Source: Bacteroidota bacterium
GTDB lineage: Bacteria > Bacteroidota > Bacteroidia > UBA4408
NCBI GenBank assembly: GCA_016721765.1
Contig: JADKHO010000002.1
Span: 620,001-684,000, forward strand
Direction: 5' to 3'
Length of the DNA stretch: 64,000 bases
Part shown: positions 28,079 through 37,091 of the stretch, in pieces
Layout: each line of letters opens with the position of its first letter
How positions within the stretch are numbered: position 1 is the first letter of the stretch
Position numbers and translations under genes: made by a program
The notes under the pieces: model-generated
What the model was told of the DNA's origin: nothing
The model's input: only the letters and a program-made list of their open reading frames with translations
Database searches by the model: none

Positions 28079-28348
28079 TTATTTCCTTAAATCTAGTTTT
28101 TTGATGATTGCTCTGTAGCGTTCGATGTCGGTATTTTTTAAATAATCCAACATGCTTCTTCTTTTTCCAACCAAAGCAATTAGGGATTTTTGGGTGCTAA
28201 AATCTTTTTTGTTTGATTTCAAATGCTCCGTCAAATGGTTAATACGGTGAGTAAACAATGCAACCTGTCCTTCGGATAAACCAGTATTGGTTTCAGTTTT
28301 GCCGTGTTTTTTAAAAATGTCTTTTTTAATTTCTGATGTTAAATACAT
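28079..28348 (-). CDS. rpsO: 30S ribosomal protein S15
   Basis: Ribosomal protein of 89 residues that binds 16S rRNA in the central domain. Signature stretches are FTHRINHLTEHLK, HKSLI-like TQKSLIALVGKRRSMLDYL and the C-terminal YRAIIKKLDLRK. It precedes pnp, the conserved order. A clean promoter lies 35 bp upstream. No S15 autoregulatory pseudoknot could be assigned by eye. Confidence 0.98.
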   Translation of the reverse strand: MYLTSEIKKDIFKKHGKTETNTGLSEGQVALFTHRINHLTEHLKSNKKDFSTQKSLIALVGKRRSMLDYLKNTDIERYRAIIKKLDLRK

Positions 28349-28382
28349 GTTGTCTCTTTATGTAATTTTTGAAAATGAGGCG

Positions 28383-28412
28383 CAAATATACCAAATAAAT
28401 TTAAAAATCAAA
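28383..28412 (-). promoter_or_regulatory. rpsO promoter
   Basis: On the minus strand a -33 TTTG (28409-28412) and a -7 TATATTTG (28383-28390) are separated by 18 bp, a textbook Bacteroidota promoter. Confidence 0.8.
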
Positions 28413-28482
28413 TGGGTGTTAGCGATTTTTGTTCAAATACTTAAGAATGCTTGCAAAATAAATAATAGAACGCTGATATGTT

Positions 28483-28534
28483 GATTAGCTGATTAGCTGA
28501 TTAGCTGATTAGCCGATAAGCTGATTAGCCGATT
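28483..28534 (+). repeat. 8-bp tandem repeat array, GATTAGCT family, second locus
   Basis: Six 8-bp units (GATTAGCT x3, GATTAGCC, GATAAGCT, GATTAGCC) plus GATT. It is the same family as the array at 17441, 11 kb away. Just before it is AATAGAACGCTGAT, close to the core of the dispersed element at 22335. To its right, 28575-28615 holds CTATGTG-type low-complexity phrases. Confidence 0.9.
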
Positions 28535-28630
28535 CATTGATTTGCAGTTAATTAGTAAAATGCTATTTCCTTTTATTTGAAAACTATGTGAGCTATGTGC
28601 CTATTGTGTTTAAAAAGCTGCATTCTTAAC

Positions 28631-29626
28631 TTACTCCTTGCTTAGCTTTTTGCGAATGATGCGCGCGTTGTTGCGGATTTCGAGGAAATACATTCCTTTT
28701 GGTAAGTCATTCAAAGAAAGTTGAAAAGTTGGACTTGAAATATGATTTTGAAAAATTTCATTTCCCAAAGCATCATACAATACATACTCCGCATGGCTTA
28801 CCGGCTGATTTAAATTTATGAATACATCTGCTTTTGCAGGATTGGGATAAATACTAATATCGGTTGCGTTCGTTCGTTTGTTCAATCCAGCGGGTTGTCC
28901 TTCGTTAAAAAGATCATTAATTTGCTGAGATGTGAGCGCTTCGCTCCACAAACCGATGTTGTCGATTTTTCCATCCAAATAGCCCGCAAAATTAGCCGGA
29001 ATGTTTGTAGTGCTGGGTTTTGCACCAATATTTGTATACATGAAACTAGTCAACAAGGTTCCATTATAGGTCGCTGCTGTTCCCACTTCCACTCCATCTT
29101 GATATAAATGAACCAGCGAACCATCCGCAGTAAAGGCAACATGGTGCCAGGCGTTTAAGGAAGTAACAGCAGTTGCAGTAACAGCAACTGCTGTAGTGTT
29201 GGCCTGCGCAACTTGAATATTTAGCTTTTGAGAAGCATCGCTTAAACCTAAATGGTAAGCACCCTTGCTAACGCTGCCCCAATTCTTAATAACACTTGCC
29301 CAGGTTGCATTGCTGGCGAAATATACCCAAGCAGCAGCGCTCACTTTTCCGGCAGAGAGGTTATTTGATAAGCCGTTAGGAAGGGCTATGTAATTACTTG
29401 TTCCGTTAAAACTATATGCACTATTAGCATTTCCGTTACGATCGGCGGTTAAACTGGCACCGTTTACTGTTCCATTATTTGAATTCCCGCTGCTATCTGC
29501 AGCATTTCCATTAAGTGTCCACCATCCAATAAGGCCGGTTGTTGGAACATAGGAAGGAACATTTTGTGCTTTTGCGTTGAGTGCATAAGCAAGAATAAGT
29601 GTTGAGAGTAGCGCTATTTTTTTCAT
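28631..29626 (-). CDS. Secreted LamG/concanavalin-like domain protein with T9SS type A tail
   Basis: Exported protein of 331 residues. The signal peptide ends near residue 20 (AYALNAKAQ). Residues 30-245 form a LamG-like jelly roll: LIGWWTLNGNAADSSGNSNNG, SAAAWVYFAS, WHHVAFTADGSLVHLYQDG and LDGKIDNIGLWSEALTSQQI cut here at IDNIGLW. The last 75 residues (ISIYPNPAKADVF to MYFLEIRNNARIIRKKLSKE) are a type A sorting domain. Such proteins usually bind glycans at the surface; the ligand is unknown. Two adjacent inverted repeats lie just upstream. Confidence 0.92.
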   Translation of the reverse strand: MKKIALLSTLILAYALNAKAQNVPSYVPTTGLIGWWTLNGNAADSSGNSNNGTVNGASLTADRNGNANSAYSFNGTSNYIALPNGLSNNLSAGKVSAAAWVYFASNATWASVIKNWGSVSKGAYHLGLSDASQKLNIQVAQANTTAVAVTATAVTSLNAWHHVAFTADGSLVHLYQDGVEVGTAATYNGTLLTSFMYTNIGAKPSTTNIPANFAGYLDGKIDNIGLWSEALTSQQINDLFNEGQPAGLNKRTNATDISIYPNPAKADVFINLNQPVSHAEYVLYDALGNEIFQNHISSPTFQLSLNDLPKGMYFLEIRNNARIIRKKLSKE

Positions 29627-29642
29627 AGGTTAGAAATTTGTG

Positions 29643-29670
29643 TTTGCGAAAATAGTTTATTTTTCGCAAA
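29643..29670. repeat. Inverted repeat with 10-bp arms
   Basis: TTTGCGAAAA and TTTTCGCAAA are perfect complements separated by 8 bp, placed 16 bp upstream of the LamG gene start. It could be an operator or a transcript hairpin. Confidence 0.6.
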
Positions 29671-29700
29671 AGTGGTCCGACCACTAGTGGTCGGACCGCT
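29671..29700. repeat. 30-bp palindrome centred on CTAG
   Basis: The half-site GGTCCGACCACT (29674-29685) is followed at once by its exact reverse complement (29686-29697), a 24-bp perfect palindrome without a loop. It extends to 30 bp with one T-G mismatch. It lies in the divergent gap between the LamG gene and pyrG. Confidence 0.8.
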
Positions 29701-29781
29701 AGTTTTAAAAAAGAATTTTTAATCCATGAATTTTTTTTGTAAACAATCGCATTTACTACTCCATTTTCCTAAAAAAAATTC

Positions 29782-29789
29782 TACTTTTG
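29782..29789 (+). promoter_or_regulatory. Probable pyrG -7 promoter element
   Basis: TACTTTTG matches TAnnTTTG and lies 50 bp before the pyrG ATG. The -33 element is not clear. Confidence 0.4.
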
Positions 29790-29839
29790 CCCATCCGTAT
29801 CCGCGAATAACAAACCAGCGCTTTTACCGATAAAATCTT

Positions 29840-31468
29840 ATGTCACCTACAAAATACATATTTGTCACGGGGGGAGTTACTTCATCATTGGGTAAAGGAA
29901 TTATTTCGGCATCCTTAGCTAAGTTATTGCAAGCCAGAGGCTATTCAGTAACCATTCAAAAATTAGATCCTTACATTAATATAGATCCGGGTACTTTAAA
30001 TCCTTATGAACATGGGGAATGCTTTGTAACCGACGATGGCGCCGAAACGGATCTTGATTTGGGACACTACGAGCGATTTTTAAATGTTCCTACTTCACAA
30101 GCAAACAATGTTACTACCGGTAGAATTTACCAATCGGTTATAGACAAAGAAAGACAAGGCGTTTTTTTAGGAAAAACTGTTCAGGTAATTCCCCACATCA
30201 CCGATGAAATAAAAGAACGTATTCGCCATTTAGGGAAAGACGGTCAATTTGATTTTGTGATTACCGAAATTGGTGGAACAGTTGGCGACATTGAATCTTT
30301 GCCCTACATTGAAGCAGTGCGTCAGTTAAAATGGGAATTGGGCAATGAATGTTTGGTGATTCATCTCACCCTAGTGCCTTATCTGGCTGCAGCCGGAGAA
30401 TTAAAAACAAAACCAACGCAACACTCCGTTAAAGCATTATTAGAATACGGCGTTCAACCCGATATTTTAGTTTGCCGCACAGAGCGTGAATTAAATAAAG
30501 ACATCCGACGAAAGGTAGCCCTATTTTGCAATGTGGCGCCAAATGCGGTAATTGAAAGTATTGATACCGATAGCATTTACAATGTTCCGGTTTTGATGCA
30601 GGAGGAAGAATTAGACAAAGTGGTATTAAATAAACTTGGTCTTCCGGATATTCTTGAACCCAAATTGGATGATTGGAAAAAATTTCTTTTCAGTTTAAAG
30701 AACCCTACCTCGGTTGTTTCTATTGGTTTGATTGGAAAATACATCGAATTAAAAGATGCCTATAAATCTATTGCCGAAGCGTTTATTCATGCCGGAGTAG
30801 CCAATGATTGCAAGGTAAATGTAACATGGATTCATTCCGAAGACATCGACGATAAAAATGTGGCTAAAAAACTTAAGGGTTTAAAAGGCATTTTGGTAGC
30901 CCCCGGTTTTGGAGAACGTGGCATTGAGGGAAAAGTAAGTGCCATTAAATTTGCCCGCGAAAATAAAATTCCTTTTTTAGGTATTTGTTTGGGAATGCAA
31001 TGTGCCGTTATCGAATTTGCCCGCAATGTGTTGGGTTATACAGATGCACATTCCACCGAAATGAATAAAACTACTCCCTATCCGGTAATTCACTTATTGG
31101 AAAGCCAGAAAAAGGTTACTAAAAAAGGGGGCACCATGCGTTTGGGAGCTTATGATTGTGCTATTAAGGAAAATACCATCGCATCCACTATCTATCAAAA
31201 ACCGCTGATATCAGAGCGTCACCGTCATCGTTATGAGTTTAACAATAAATATTTGATTGACTTTGAAAAAGCCGGAATGAAGGCATCGGGAATGAATCCG
31301 GAAGGAGAATTAGTGGAGATAGTGGAATTGGAAAATCATCCTTGGTTTGTTGGTGTGCAGTTTCACCCTGAATATAAGAGTACTGTTGCCAATCCACACC
31401 CTTTGTTTGTGAGTTTTGTAAAAGCAGTAAAAAAGGTAAAGAGTAATAAACTGCAGGAAAAGGTTTAA
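29840..31468 (+). CDS. pyrG: CTP synthase
   Basis: Converts UTP to CTP using glutamine. The 542 residues contain the N-terminal synthetase domain with the P-loop (FVTGGVTSSLGKGI) and the segment FVTDDGAETDLDLGHYERF cut at DDGAETDLDLGHYERF. The C-terminal class I glutamine amidotransferase has the nucleophile in FLGICLGMQCAV and the catalytic His-Glu in GVQFHPEYKS. It is a single gene with its own promoter. Confidence 0.98.
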   Translation: MSPTKYIFVTGGVTSSLGKGIISASLAKLLQARGYSVTIQKLDPYINIDPGTLNPYEHGECFVTDDGAETDLDLGHYERFLNVPTSQANNVTTGRIYQSVIDKERQGVFLGKTVQVIPHITDEIKERIRHLGKDGQFDFVITEIGGTVGDIESLPYIEAVRQLKWELGNECLVIHLTLVPYLAAAGELKTKPTQHSVKALLEYGVQPDILVCRTERELNKDIRRKVALFCNVAPNAVIESIDTDSIYNVPVLMQEEELDKVVLNKLGLPDILEPKLDDWKKFLFSLKNPTSVVSIGLIGKYIELKDAYKSIAEAFIHAGVANDCKVNVTWIHSEDIDDKNVAKKLKGLKGILVAPGFGERGIEGKVSAIKFARENKIPFLGICLGMQCAVIEFARNVLGYTDAHSTEMNKTTPYPVIHLLESQKKVTKKGGTMRLGAYDCAIKENTIASTIYQKPLISERHRHRYEFNNKYLIDFEKAGMKASGMNPEGELVEIVELENHPWFVGVQFHPEYKSTVANPHPLFVSFVKAVKKVKSNKLQEKV

Positions 31469-31481
31469 TTTCTCCTGCAGT
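31450..31481 (+). terminator. Weak hairpin at the end of pyrG
   Basis: ACTGCAGGA and TCCTGCAGT pair across the pyrG stop codon, with no strong T run after it. It may be a weak terminator between convergent genes. Confidence 0.3.
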
Positions 31482-31491
31482 ACTTTACGTT

Positions 31492-31872
31492 TTAATTTGC
31501 CAGCGTATTTTCAGGCTCGAAGGCAAAAATATTTGAGCTATCGGCTGATGCAGCAGGTGCTGCCTTTTCTTTTACTTCCTTGATAGTTTCCTTAACTGTA
31601 TCTTTTATTTCGATTTTCTTTGGTTCTTTCACAATAGGTGATGTGTAAGGAAGGCCAACGATTTCGCTTTTAATTTCTTTCAAAAACATTCCAAAATGAA
31701 TGGCCTTTTTTACATTGGTGATGTTTACTTCAATTTTCCATTCATCTACACCAACAGTCTTAGGTTTTACGGTAAACTCCACTTCATTCTCCAAGCAGTA
31801 ATCCATAACTGATTGGATGTTTTTTCTTTTTACCGCAACCATGGGTAATTCTTCGTTCATAAATGCATTCAT
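31492..31872 (-). CDS. Hypothetical protein with Lys/Glu-rich tail
   Basis: A protein of 126 residues with no recognised family. Residues 8-80 look like a compact alpha-beta domain (MVAVKRKNIQSVMDYCLENE, WKIEVNITNVKKAIHFGMFL). Residues 85-110 are charged and probably helical or disordered (IEIKDTVKETIKEVKEKAAP). No signal peptide or membrane segment. It is convergent with pyrG and divergent from the SGNH gene. I consider it a real gene from its length, clean ATG and amino-acid composition. Confidence 0.65.
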   Translation of the reverse strand: MNAFMNEELPMVAVKRKNIQSVMDYCLENEVEFTVKPKTVGVDEWKIEVNITNVKKAIHFGMFLKEIKSEIVGLPYTSPIVKEPKKIEIKDTVKETIKEVKEKAAPAASADSSNIFAFEPENTLAN

Positions 31873-32073
31873 GATTTTACTTTTTTAGTTTAATAAGATA
31901 AAAGTAAGGGATTTTGGCGAAAAAATTGCCTCAAAAACTTTTCAACACCTATTTTATTTTTGAAAAAATTTACAGTGTTCCCTTAAAATTAATTGCTTGC
32001 TTTACATGAGAATACCTGTTTCACACCTAATTGTAGCCCGCTTTATGTGGCCACTTTCCTAAAAATAAATTAA

Positions 32074-32081
32074 TAGATTTG
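32074..32081 (+). promoter_or_regulatory. Probable -7 element of the 32112 glycan operon
   Basis: TAGATTTG matches TAnnTTTG, 30 bp before the ATG at 32112. The -33 element is not clear. Confidence 0.45.
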
Positions 32082-32111
32082 CATTGAGGGCCTTTGTAAC
32101 CCCTTTTTTTT

Positions 32112-32708
32112 ATGAATTGGGAAACCTTATTGGCATTTGGCGACAGTATTACCTTCGGAGCAAGGAGTTATTTAGCCTATCCGGAGCTTTGTGGAAATTT
32201 ATTGGAACAAAAACTAAAGAAAAGCTGGCATGTTATAAATCATTCTACAAACGGGTTTACCACGATGGATTTGCTAAGATCGATAAATCCGGAACTCAGC
32301 AATTACAAGCAAAATTACCCCAGCCTGATAACGGTTATGATAGGCACAAATGATATCAAGTCTAAGATAAGTGAGGAAGAATTTAAAATTGCTTATTCAC
32401 AATTGATTGTAAAACTTAGGCTTCTTGCGGTGAATAATAATATTATACTGTTAAAAATTCCGCGTTTTACGCAGCAAGTATTTTATCCTTATAATTTTGC
32501 CATGAATACTCAAATAACAGAATTTAATTCATGCATTGAAGCACTAGCTGCTGCCCACAAATTGCGTTGCTTTGAATTTAATTTTGAGGACTCCGACTTT
32601 TTTGACGGTGTTCACTTGAATTCCCAGGGTAGTTATTCCGCTGCTGTTCAACTTTCGGAATTAATATTAAAAGACAAAGGAATTGAAAGTACTTCAGCTT
32701 TGTCATAA
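32112..32708 (+). CDS. SGNH/GDSL family hydrolase
   Basis: Predicted esterase or lipase-like hydrolase of 198 residues. The nucleophile block is LLAFGDSITFGARSYLAYPE cut at FGDSITFG (Ser near 12), block III is MIGTNDI near 75, and the catalytic Asp-His is FDGVHLNSQG near 172-176. No signal peptide, so it is probably cytoplasmic, which is unusual for a polysaccharide esterase. It is the first of three overlapping plus-strand genes with a glycosyltransferase and an epimerase, so a sugar or lipid-linked substrate is plausible. Confidence 0.9.
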   Translation: MNWETLLAFGDSITFGARSYLAYPELCGNLLEQKLKKSWHVINHSTNGFTTMDLLRSINPELSNYKQNYPSLITVMIGTNDIKSKISEEEFKIAYSQLIVKLRLLAVNNNIILLKIPRFTQQVFYPYNFAMNTQITEFNSCIEALAAAHKLRCFEFNFEDSDFFDGVHLNSQGSYSAAVQLSELILKDKGIESTSALS

Positions 32709-33900
32709 AATGCCTGTGCCCGCCAATGACGGAGGGGCGCAGGTAATGCATTATACTACCATGGGTCTATTAGCCAATAAAGCTGATTTAAAAGTGCTCG
32801 CTATAAATCCCACACGCAATTTTATTGATATTAGCTTGCTGCCAAAAGAGTATGTGAATGCATGTGATTTTGAAGCGGTGAAAGTAGATACCCGTATTAA
32901 ACCTCTGGCATTTTTTTTAAATTTATTTCGCCGCGAATCCTATTTTATAGAGCGCTTTATTTCAGCCGATTTTTCTAAAAAGTTAGCTACCGTTTTGCAA
33001 ACTCAAGAGTATGATATAATTCAACTAGAGCATTTATATCTATGTAAATACCTACCGGTACTCAGGAAATATTCAAAAGCAAAAATTATTTTACGTCCTC
33101 AAAATATTGAATACATTATTTGGGAACGATACTTAAAAAACCTGGTGCATCCGGTTAAAAAATTTCTATTAAACATTGCAAATTCCCGACTTCGAAAATA
33201 CGAGCAAAGTATTAGGCAAGAGCTTGATGGGATACTTGCATTAACAAAAGAAGATGCGCAACATTTTGAATCTTTTTCAGGAACATGTCCTGTTCAAATA
33301 ATACCAATGGGATATGACTATGAAAAACTGAAAAGCTATGATTTTGAAAAACAATTTTTAGTGCCGCCAGTGGTTTATCATTTAGGAGCTATGGATTGGT
33401 TACCCAATGAAGAAGCAGTAACATGGTTTTTAAAAGAGGTATTGCCTTTGCTCACCTCTCAAGATCCTGCAATACAGATTTCGCTTTCCGGAAGAAATAT
33501 GCCACAAGCTAATTTTTCTTATCAATCCAAGTTTATTGAAATACTGGGCGAAATTCAACAGCCATTGCAGTTTCAAGAGGATAAACTCATTCTCATTGTT
33601 CCTCTTTGGTCGGGAAGTGGCATTCGCGCCAAAATTATTGAAGGTTTGGCTTTGGGAAAAACAATCATATCTACTACGATTGGAGCGCAAGGAATAGCTT
33701 ACGAAAACGGAAAAGATATGCTAATTGCCGATACTCCCGAAGATTTTGCTGCACAAATTGTGCGTTGCATAAAATCTCCTGATTTGTGTAAGTCGCTATC
33801 AAAAAATGCCCGAGCTTTGAGTTATGCACATTATCACAGCGACAGCACGGCTAAGAAAATGATTCAATTCTATGCGCAACTACTACCCTTGAATGAATAA
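32683..33900 (+). CDS. GT4-like glycosyltransferase
   Basis: GT-B fold glycosyltransferase of 405 residues. The start is a TTG inside the previous gene (26-bp overlap); it gives MKVLQLCHKMPVPANDGGA, the usual N-terminus of this family, and no better start lies downstream. The C-terminal nucleotide-sugar domain includes YHLGAMDWLPNEEAV, IVPLWSGSGIRAKIIEGLALGK cut at SGIRAKIIEGLA, and IISTTIGAQGI. Donor and acceptor are unknown. It overlaps the epimerase gene by 8 bp, so an operon is likely. Confidence 0.9.
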   Translation: MKVLQLCHKMPVPANDGGAQVMHYTTMGLLANKADLKVLAINPTRNFIDISLLPKEYVNACDFEAVKVDTRIKPLAFFLNLFRRESYFIERFISADFSKKLATVLQTQEYDIIQLEHLYLCKYLPVLRKYSKAKIILRPQNIEYIIWERYLKNLVHPVKKFLLNIANSRLRKYEQSIRQELDGILALTKEDAQHFESFSGTCPVQIIPMGYDYEKLKSYDFEKQFLVPPVVYHLGAMDWLPNEEAVTWFLKEVLPLLTSQDPAIQISLSGRNMPQANFSYQSKFIEILGEIQQPLQFQEDKLILIVPLWSGSGIRAKIIEGLALGKTIISTTIGAQGIAYENGKDMLIADTPEDFAAQIVRCIKSPDLCKSLSKNARALSYAHYHSDSTAKKMIQFYAQLLPLNE

Positions 33901-34981
33901 AACATTAATAGTATTTGGTACACGGCCTGAGTTAATAAAGCTGATTCCTATTTTTATTGAGCTAAAAAAACAAGGTTTAGAAAAGCAATATCTGTCTATT
34001 TTCACCGGGCAACATGTTGAATTAACGCAAGGTTTATTTGAAGAATTTGATTTTAAGCCGGATTTACGTATTCCACTATCGAACGAACGAAATTCAATTG
34101 GCCTTTCCTTTTCCGCAATGTTAACAGCATTACAGGAAATTGTATATGCTGTTCAAGAGAACACAAAAATAAAAATGATTGTGGCTCAAGGCGATACAAC
34201 CACTTGTGCATGTGCTGCCTTTTGTGCTTTTATAAATGAAATTCCATTTGCTCATGTGGAAGCCGGGTTGCGCACCCATACTATTAAAAGTCCTTTTCCG
34301 GAAGAGTATTTCAGAAGAATAATCAGCCTATCCAGCAGCATTCATTTTGCTCCCACTGAAGGTGCTGTAAAGAATTTGCTTCAGGAAGGTGTGAAAAGTG
34401 AGCACATCTACCTCAGCGGCAATACGGTTGTGGATACAATTGAACTTATGAAGCGCAAGCACAGAAATACGACTGAAGGAATTAGAAATACAATTTTGAT
34501 TACCTGCCACAGAAGGGAAAATCAAAATGGGAATTTCCATGATTTAGTTAAAACCATTAAACTGTTAGCTGAAACACATCCAAGTTTAAATTTTATTTGG
34601 ATAGCCCATAAAACGCCTTTTGTTAGGAATGAATTGGCAACAAATGATTTTGACAGCTACCCTTCAATTTTTATTTCGCCACCCCTCCCATTATCAGAAA
34701 TGTATCGCCTTTATAGCATTTCAAAACTTATTATTACAGATTCAGGTGGCATTCAGGAAGAAGCGTGCAGTTTTTCGTTACCGGTAATAGTCATAAGGGA
34801 TACAACCGAACGTTTAGAATCTTTAGAACTGGGTTATTCCATCTTAGCTCAAAATGCATCAGATGATTTGATTGTTAAATTTAATCAGGTGCTAAATTCC
34901 AATGAACAGGTCATGCTTAATCCATACGGAGATGGCAAGTCGGCAGAAAGGATTGTGAATTTTTTACAAAGCAACTTTTAA
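33893..34981 (+). CDS. wecB: UDP-N-acetylglucosamine 2-epimerase (non-hydrolysing)
   Basis: Makes UDP-ManNAc from UDP-GlcNAc for surface glycans. The 362 residues begin LIVFGTRPELIKLIPIF, the family hallmark. Conserved blocks AQGDTTTCACAAFCAF, HVEAGLRTH, PEEYFRRIIS and ITDSGGIQEEACSF follow. It is the third gene of the plus-strand unit and is convergent with the FISUMP lipoprotein gene, overlapping by 4 bp. The symbol is by family; a paralogue elsewhere may be the housekeeping copy. Confidence 0.92.
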   Translation: MNKTLIVFGTRPELIKLIPIFIELKKQGLEKQYLSIFTGQHVELTQGLFEEFDFKPDLRIPLSNERNSIGLSFSAMLTALQEIVYAVQENTKIKMIVAQGDTTTCACAAFCAFINEIPFAHVEAGLRTHTIKSPFPEEYFRRIISLSSSIHFAPTEGAVKNLLQEGVKSEHIYLSGNTVVDTIELMKRKHRNTTEGIRNTILITCHRRENQNGNFHDLVKTIKLLAETHPSLNFIWIAHKTPFVRNELATNDFDSYPSIFISPPLPLSEMYRLYSISKLIITDSGGIQEEACSFSLPVIVIRDTTERLESLELGYSILAQNASDDLIVKFNQVLNSNEQVMLNPYGDGKSAERIVNFLQSNF

Positions 34982-36066
34982 TTTCCGTTTGTGTTAAGTA
35001 TGCATCTCACCGAAAAGAGCATGCGTTTATTATCCTTGAATCTTCCAATAGTTAAGCGATTTGAAATTTCTCGACACCAAGCGCTTGAATCGTTTGTTTG
35101 AGAGGCAGTCCAATAATAGGAGGAGACAAATAAATAATAGAATTTTTTATCAAAAGTACCTGTCAAATAACCCTTAAAACCACTGCTTCCAAATTCCATT
35201 AATTTTTGTGTTTCGTTTAGAACTCTCCAACCATATTTATCTAATTCGTTTTCCTTCATCCCAAGACTTCTTTCCAGGTTTTTCCAGTCTTCGTCTGTTG
35301 GCAGTCTCCATCCTGCAGGGCAGGCTTTAAGGGCGGCATTGAAATCATATAGGCGACCATATTTAGTGCAGTTTTGGGGTGCGTCATCGTAGCAGCGACA
35401 GGAAGCATTTAGTGCAAAATTTAAATTTTCCGCCATCCACCAATCTTTACCAATTTTTACCACAGAATACTTTTTATTATCCCGCTTATCAATAAATACA
35501 AACTGCGGCGCAGTTATTTTTGGAGGCTTTTCCGATAAATATTCAATACACAGGTCATCGAAAAAAATTGGATTAACGGTGTCATTACTCCATGCAAATA
35601 CCTTAATATCCTGGGCATTCGCAAGAGATGGAACAAAAAAATCAAAACATAATTCCTCCCAATTGCCGGATAAGTTGCCATTGGATATGCTTTGAGCAAT
35701 AAATAAATCATTTACATTAGGGGCGCTTACCACTAAAGAACCGTTTGAATTTGAACGATGCCTCCATACCGAAACTTTAAAATGTTCCCCGGCTTTTACA
35801 TTGTTAATTTGATACGTAAAGCCATACGGATTTTGTGGCGTTAATTTAATAGCATAAATTCCTGATTTTGCCCGTTCTTTTGATTTCAGGTATGCCCCAT
35901 CCATTAAATCGGAAGCAAAACGATTTGAAGATGATACCCCTTTTAATTTTGTATCAAGCGACTGTTCCGCATCACAGCTGATGCTATTAGGTTTCTCGAT
36001 CTTTAAACAGGCGCATAACAAGAAGGTAAAAAATAATGCACTCACATTTTTCAAAAAGCTTATCAT
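34978..36066 (-). CDS. FISUMP domain lipoprotein
   Basis: Predicted lipoprotein of 362 residues; the signal sequence ends in the lipobox LLCAC with Cys20. Residues 40-180 are a beta-rich region resembling a carbohydrate-binding-module-like jelly roll (FKVSVWRHRSNSNGSLVVS, WEELCFDFFVPS). Residues 195-360 are a FISUMP domain (Fibrobacter succinogenes major paralogous): WWMAENLNFAL, YGRLYDFNAALKACPAGWRLPTDEDW cut at CPAGWRLPT, YYWTASQ and FSVRCI. Its start overlaps the epimerase stop (ATGA), so it is translationally coupled to that gene. Function unknown. Confidence 0.9.
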   Translation of the reverse strand: MISFLKNVSALFFTFLLCACLKIEKPNSISCDAEQSLDTKLKGVSSSNRFASDLMDGAYLKSKERAKSGIYAIKLTPQNPYGFTYQINNVKAGEHFKVSVWRHRSNSNGSLVVSAPNVNDLFIAQSISNGNLSGNWEELCFDFFVPSLANAQDIKVFAWSNDTVNPIFFDDLCIEYLSEKPPKITAPQFVFIDKRDNKKYSVVKIGKDWWMAENLNFALNASCRCYDDAPQNCTKYGRLYDFNAALKACPAGWRLPTDEDWKNLERSLGMKENELDKYGWRVLNETQKLMEFGSSGFKGYLTGTFDKKFYYLFVSSYYWTASQTNDSSAWCREISNRLTIGRFKDNKRMLFSVRCILNTNGN

Positions 36067-37091
36067 ACGTCAAGCGCAGGATTTAACCCAGGTAGGAATT
36101 CAGCGCTTTTTTGAATCACATCCCAACTGGTCTCAAACCATTGAATATTTTTTTGAATGCCTATTTCGACTTGTGCAGAGGGCGCAAATTTTAATATTTC
36201 CTTGCATCTTTCATTGCTTCCCACAATTTTTTCGCGACTATCCCATTTCCGTTGATTGAGAATAGTTACACCGGCCGGATTATTTGTTTTTGTATTTATT
36301 AAATCGGCCAGTTCATAAATATTAGTTGCTATGCCGGTTGCAATATTAATGGGAATTCCAATTGCTTCGGTGAAAAAACCGGCGCTCAAAATGCCTTTTA
36401 CTGTATCCTCAACATACACAAAATCACGTGCAATATTTTTATTTCCGGTTAATGGCAGCGCTTGCTTTTTCATAGCCCAATAAATAAAATTGGGAATTAC
36501 ATTTCGGTATTGACCGGGAACCTCGCCTGGTCCATAGGAATTAAATAAGCGCACGATGCTCACCGGCAAGGCATAATAGGAATGATAGAAATTACAGTAT
36601 GCTTCACCTGCCATTTTCGAAACATAGTAGGGAGAGCCTAAATTGTACGAAATTTCATTTTCTTTATAAGGTAGTTTACAATTGTTTCCATAAGCCCCTC
36701 CTTCAGAATTGGTGTAAACAAAACGCTCAATATTTCCAACAAGTATGCAGTATTCCAAAAGCCTTACTATTCCATTGCTATTTACTTCATCACTGCGCAA
36801 TGGATAATCAACCGAGTTTTGATTTGCAAAAAAAGCAGCCAAATGAAACACTATAGTTGGTTTGTGATGAAAGACTCGTTTTAAATCATCGTCGTTGCGA
36901 ATATCTCCTTTTACAAAAAGTATATTTTGTTTATTTGGAATATTCCAAGAATAAGCTGAAGAAAGATTATCAAGCAGTATTACTTTTTTTGCATGAAGCA
37001 AGCTCAACGTTTCTGCCAGATTTCTTCCAATTGCCCCTGCTCCTCCGGTTATCAGGATAGTCTTGCCTTTGTAGTATGATTTATATGGCAT
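36063..37091 (-). CDS. NAD-dependent sugar epimerase/dehydratase (extended SDR)
   Basis: Nucleotide-sugar epimerase or dehydratase of 342 residues. The NAD-binding motif is LITGGAGAIGRNL near 12-24, the catalytic tyrosine-lysine is YYVSK near 155, and the active-site serine/threonine is in VYTNSEGGAYG. FNSYGPGEVPGQYRNVIPNF and RDFVYVEDTVKGI match UDP-glucose/GlcNAc 4-epimerase-like members. The exact sugar cannot be named. It is followed by the FISUMP lipoprotein with an ATGA overlap. The upstream gap 37092-37314 holds nothing I recognise. Confidence 0.9.
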   Translation of the reverse strand: MPYKSYYKGKTILITGGAGAIGRNLAETLSLLHAKKVILLDNLSSAYSWNIPNKQNILFVKGDIRNDDDLKRVFHHKPTIVFHLAAFFANQNSVDYPLRSDEVNSNGIVRLLEYCILVGNIERFVYTNSEGGAYGNNCKLPYKENEISYNLGSPYYVSKMAGEAYCNFYHSYYALPVSIVRLFNSYGPGEVPGQYRNVIPNFIYWAMKKQALPLTGNKNIARDFVYVEDTVKGILSAGFFTEAIGIPINIATGIATNIYELADLINTKTNNPAGVTILNQRKWDSREKIVGSNERCKEILKFAPSAQVEIGIQKNIQWFETSWDVIQKSAEFLPGLNPALDV

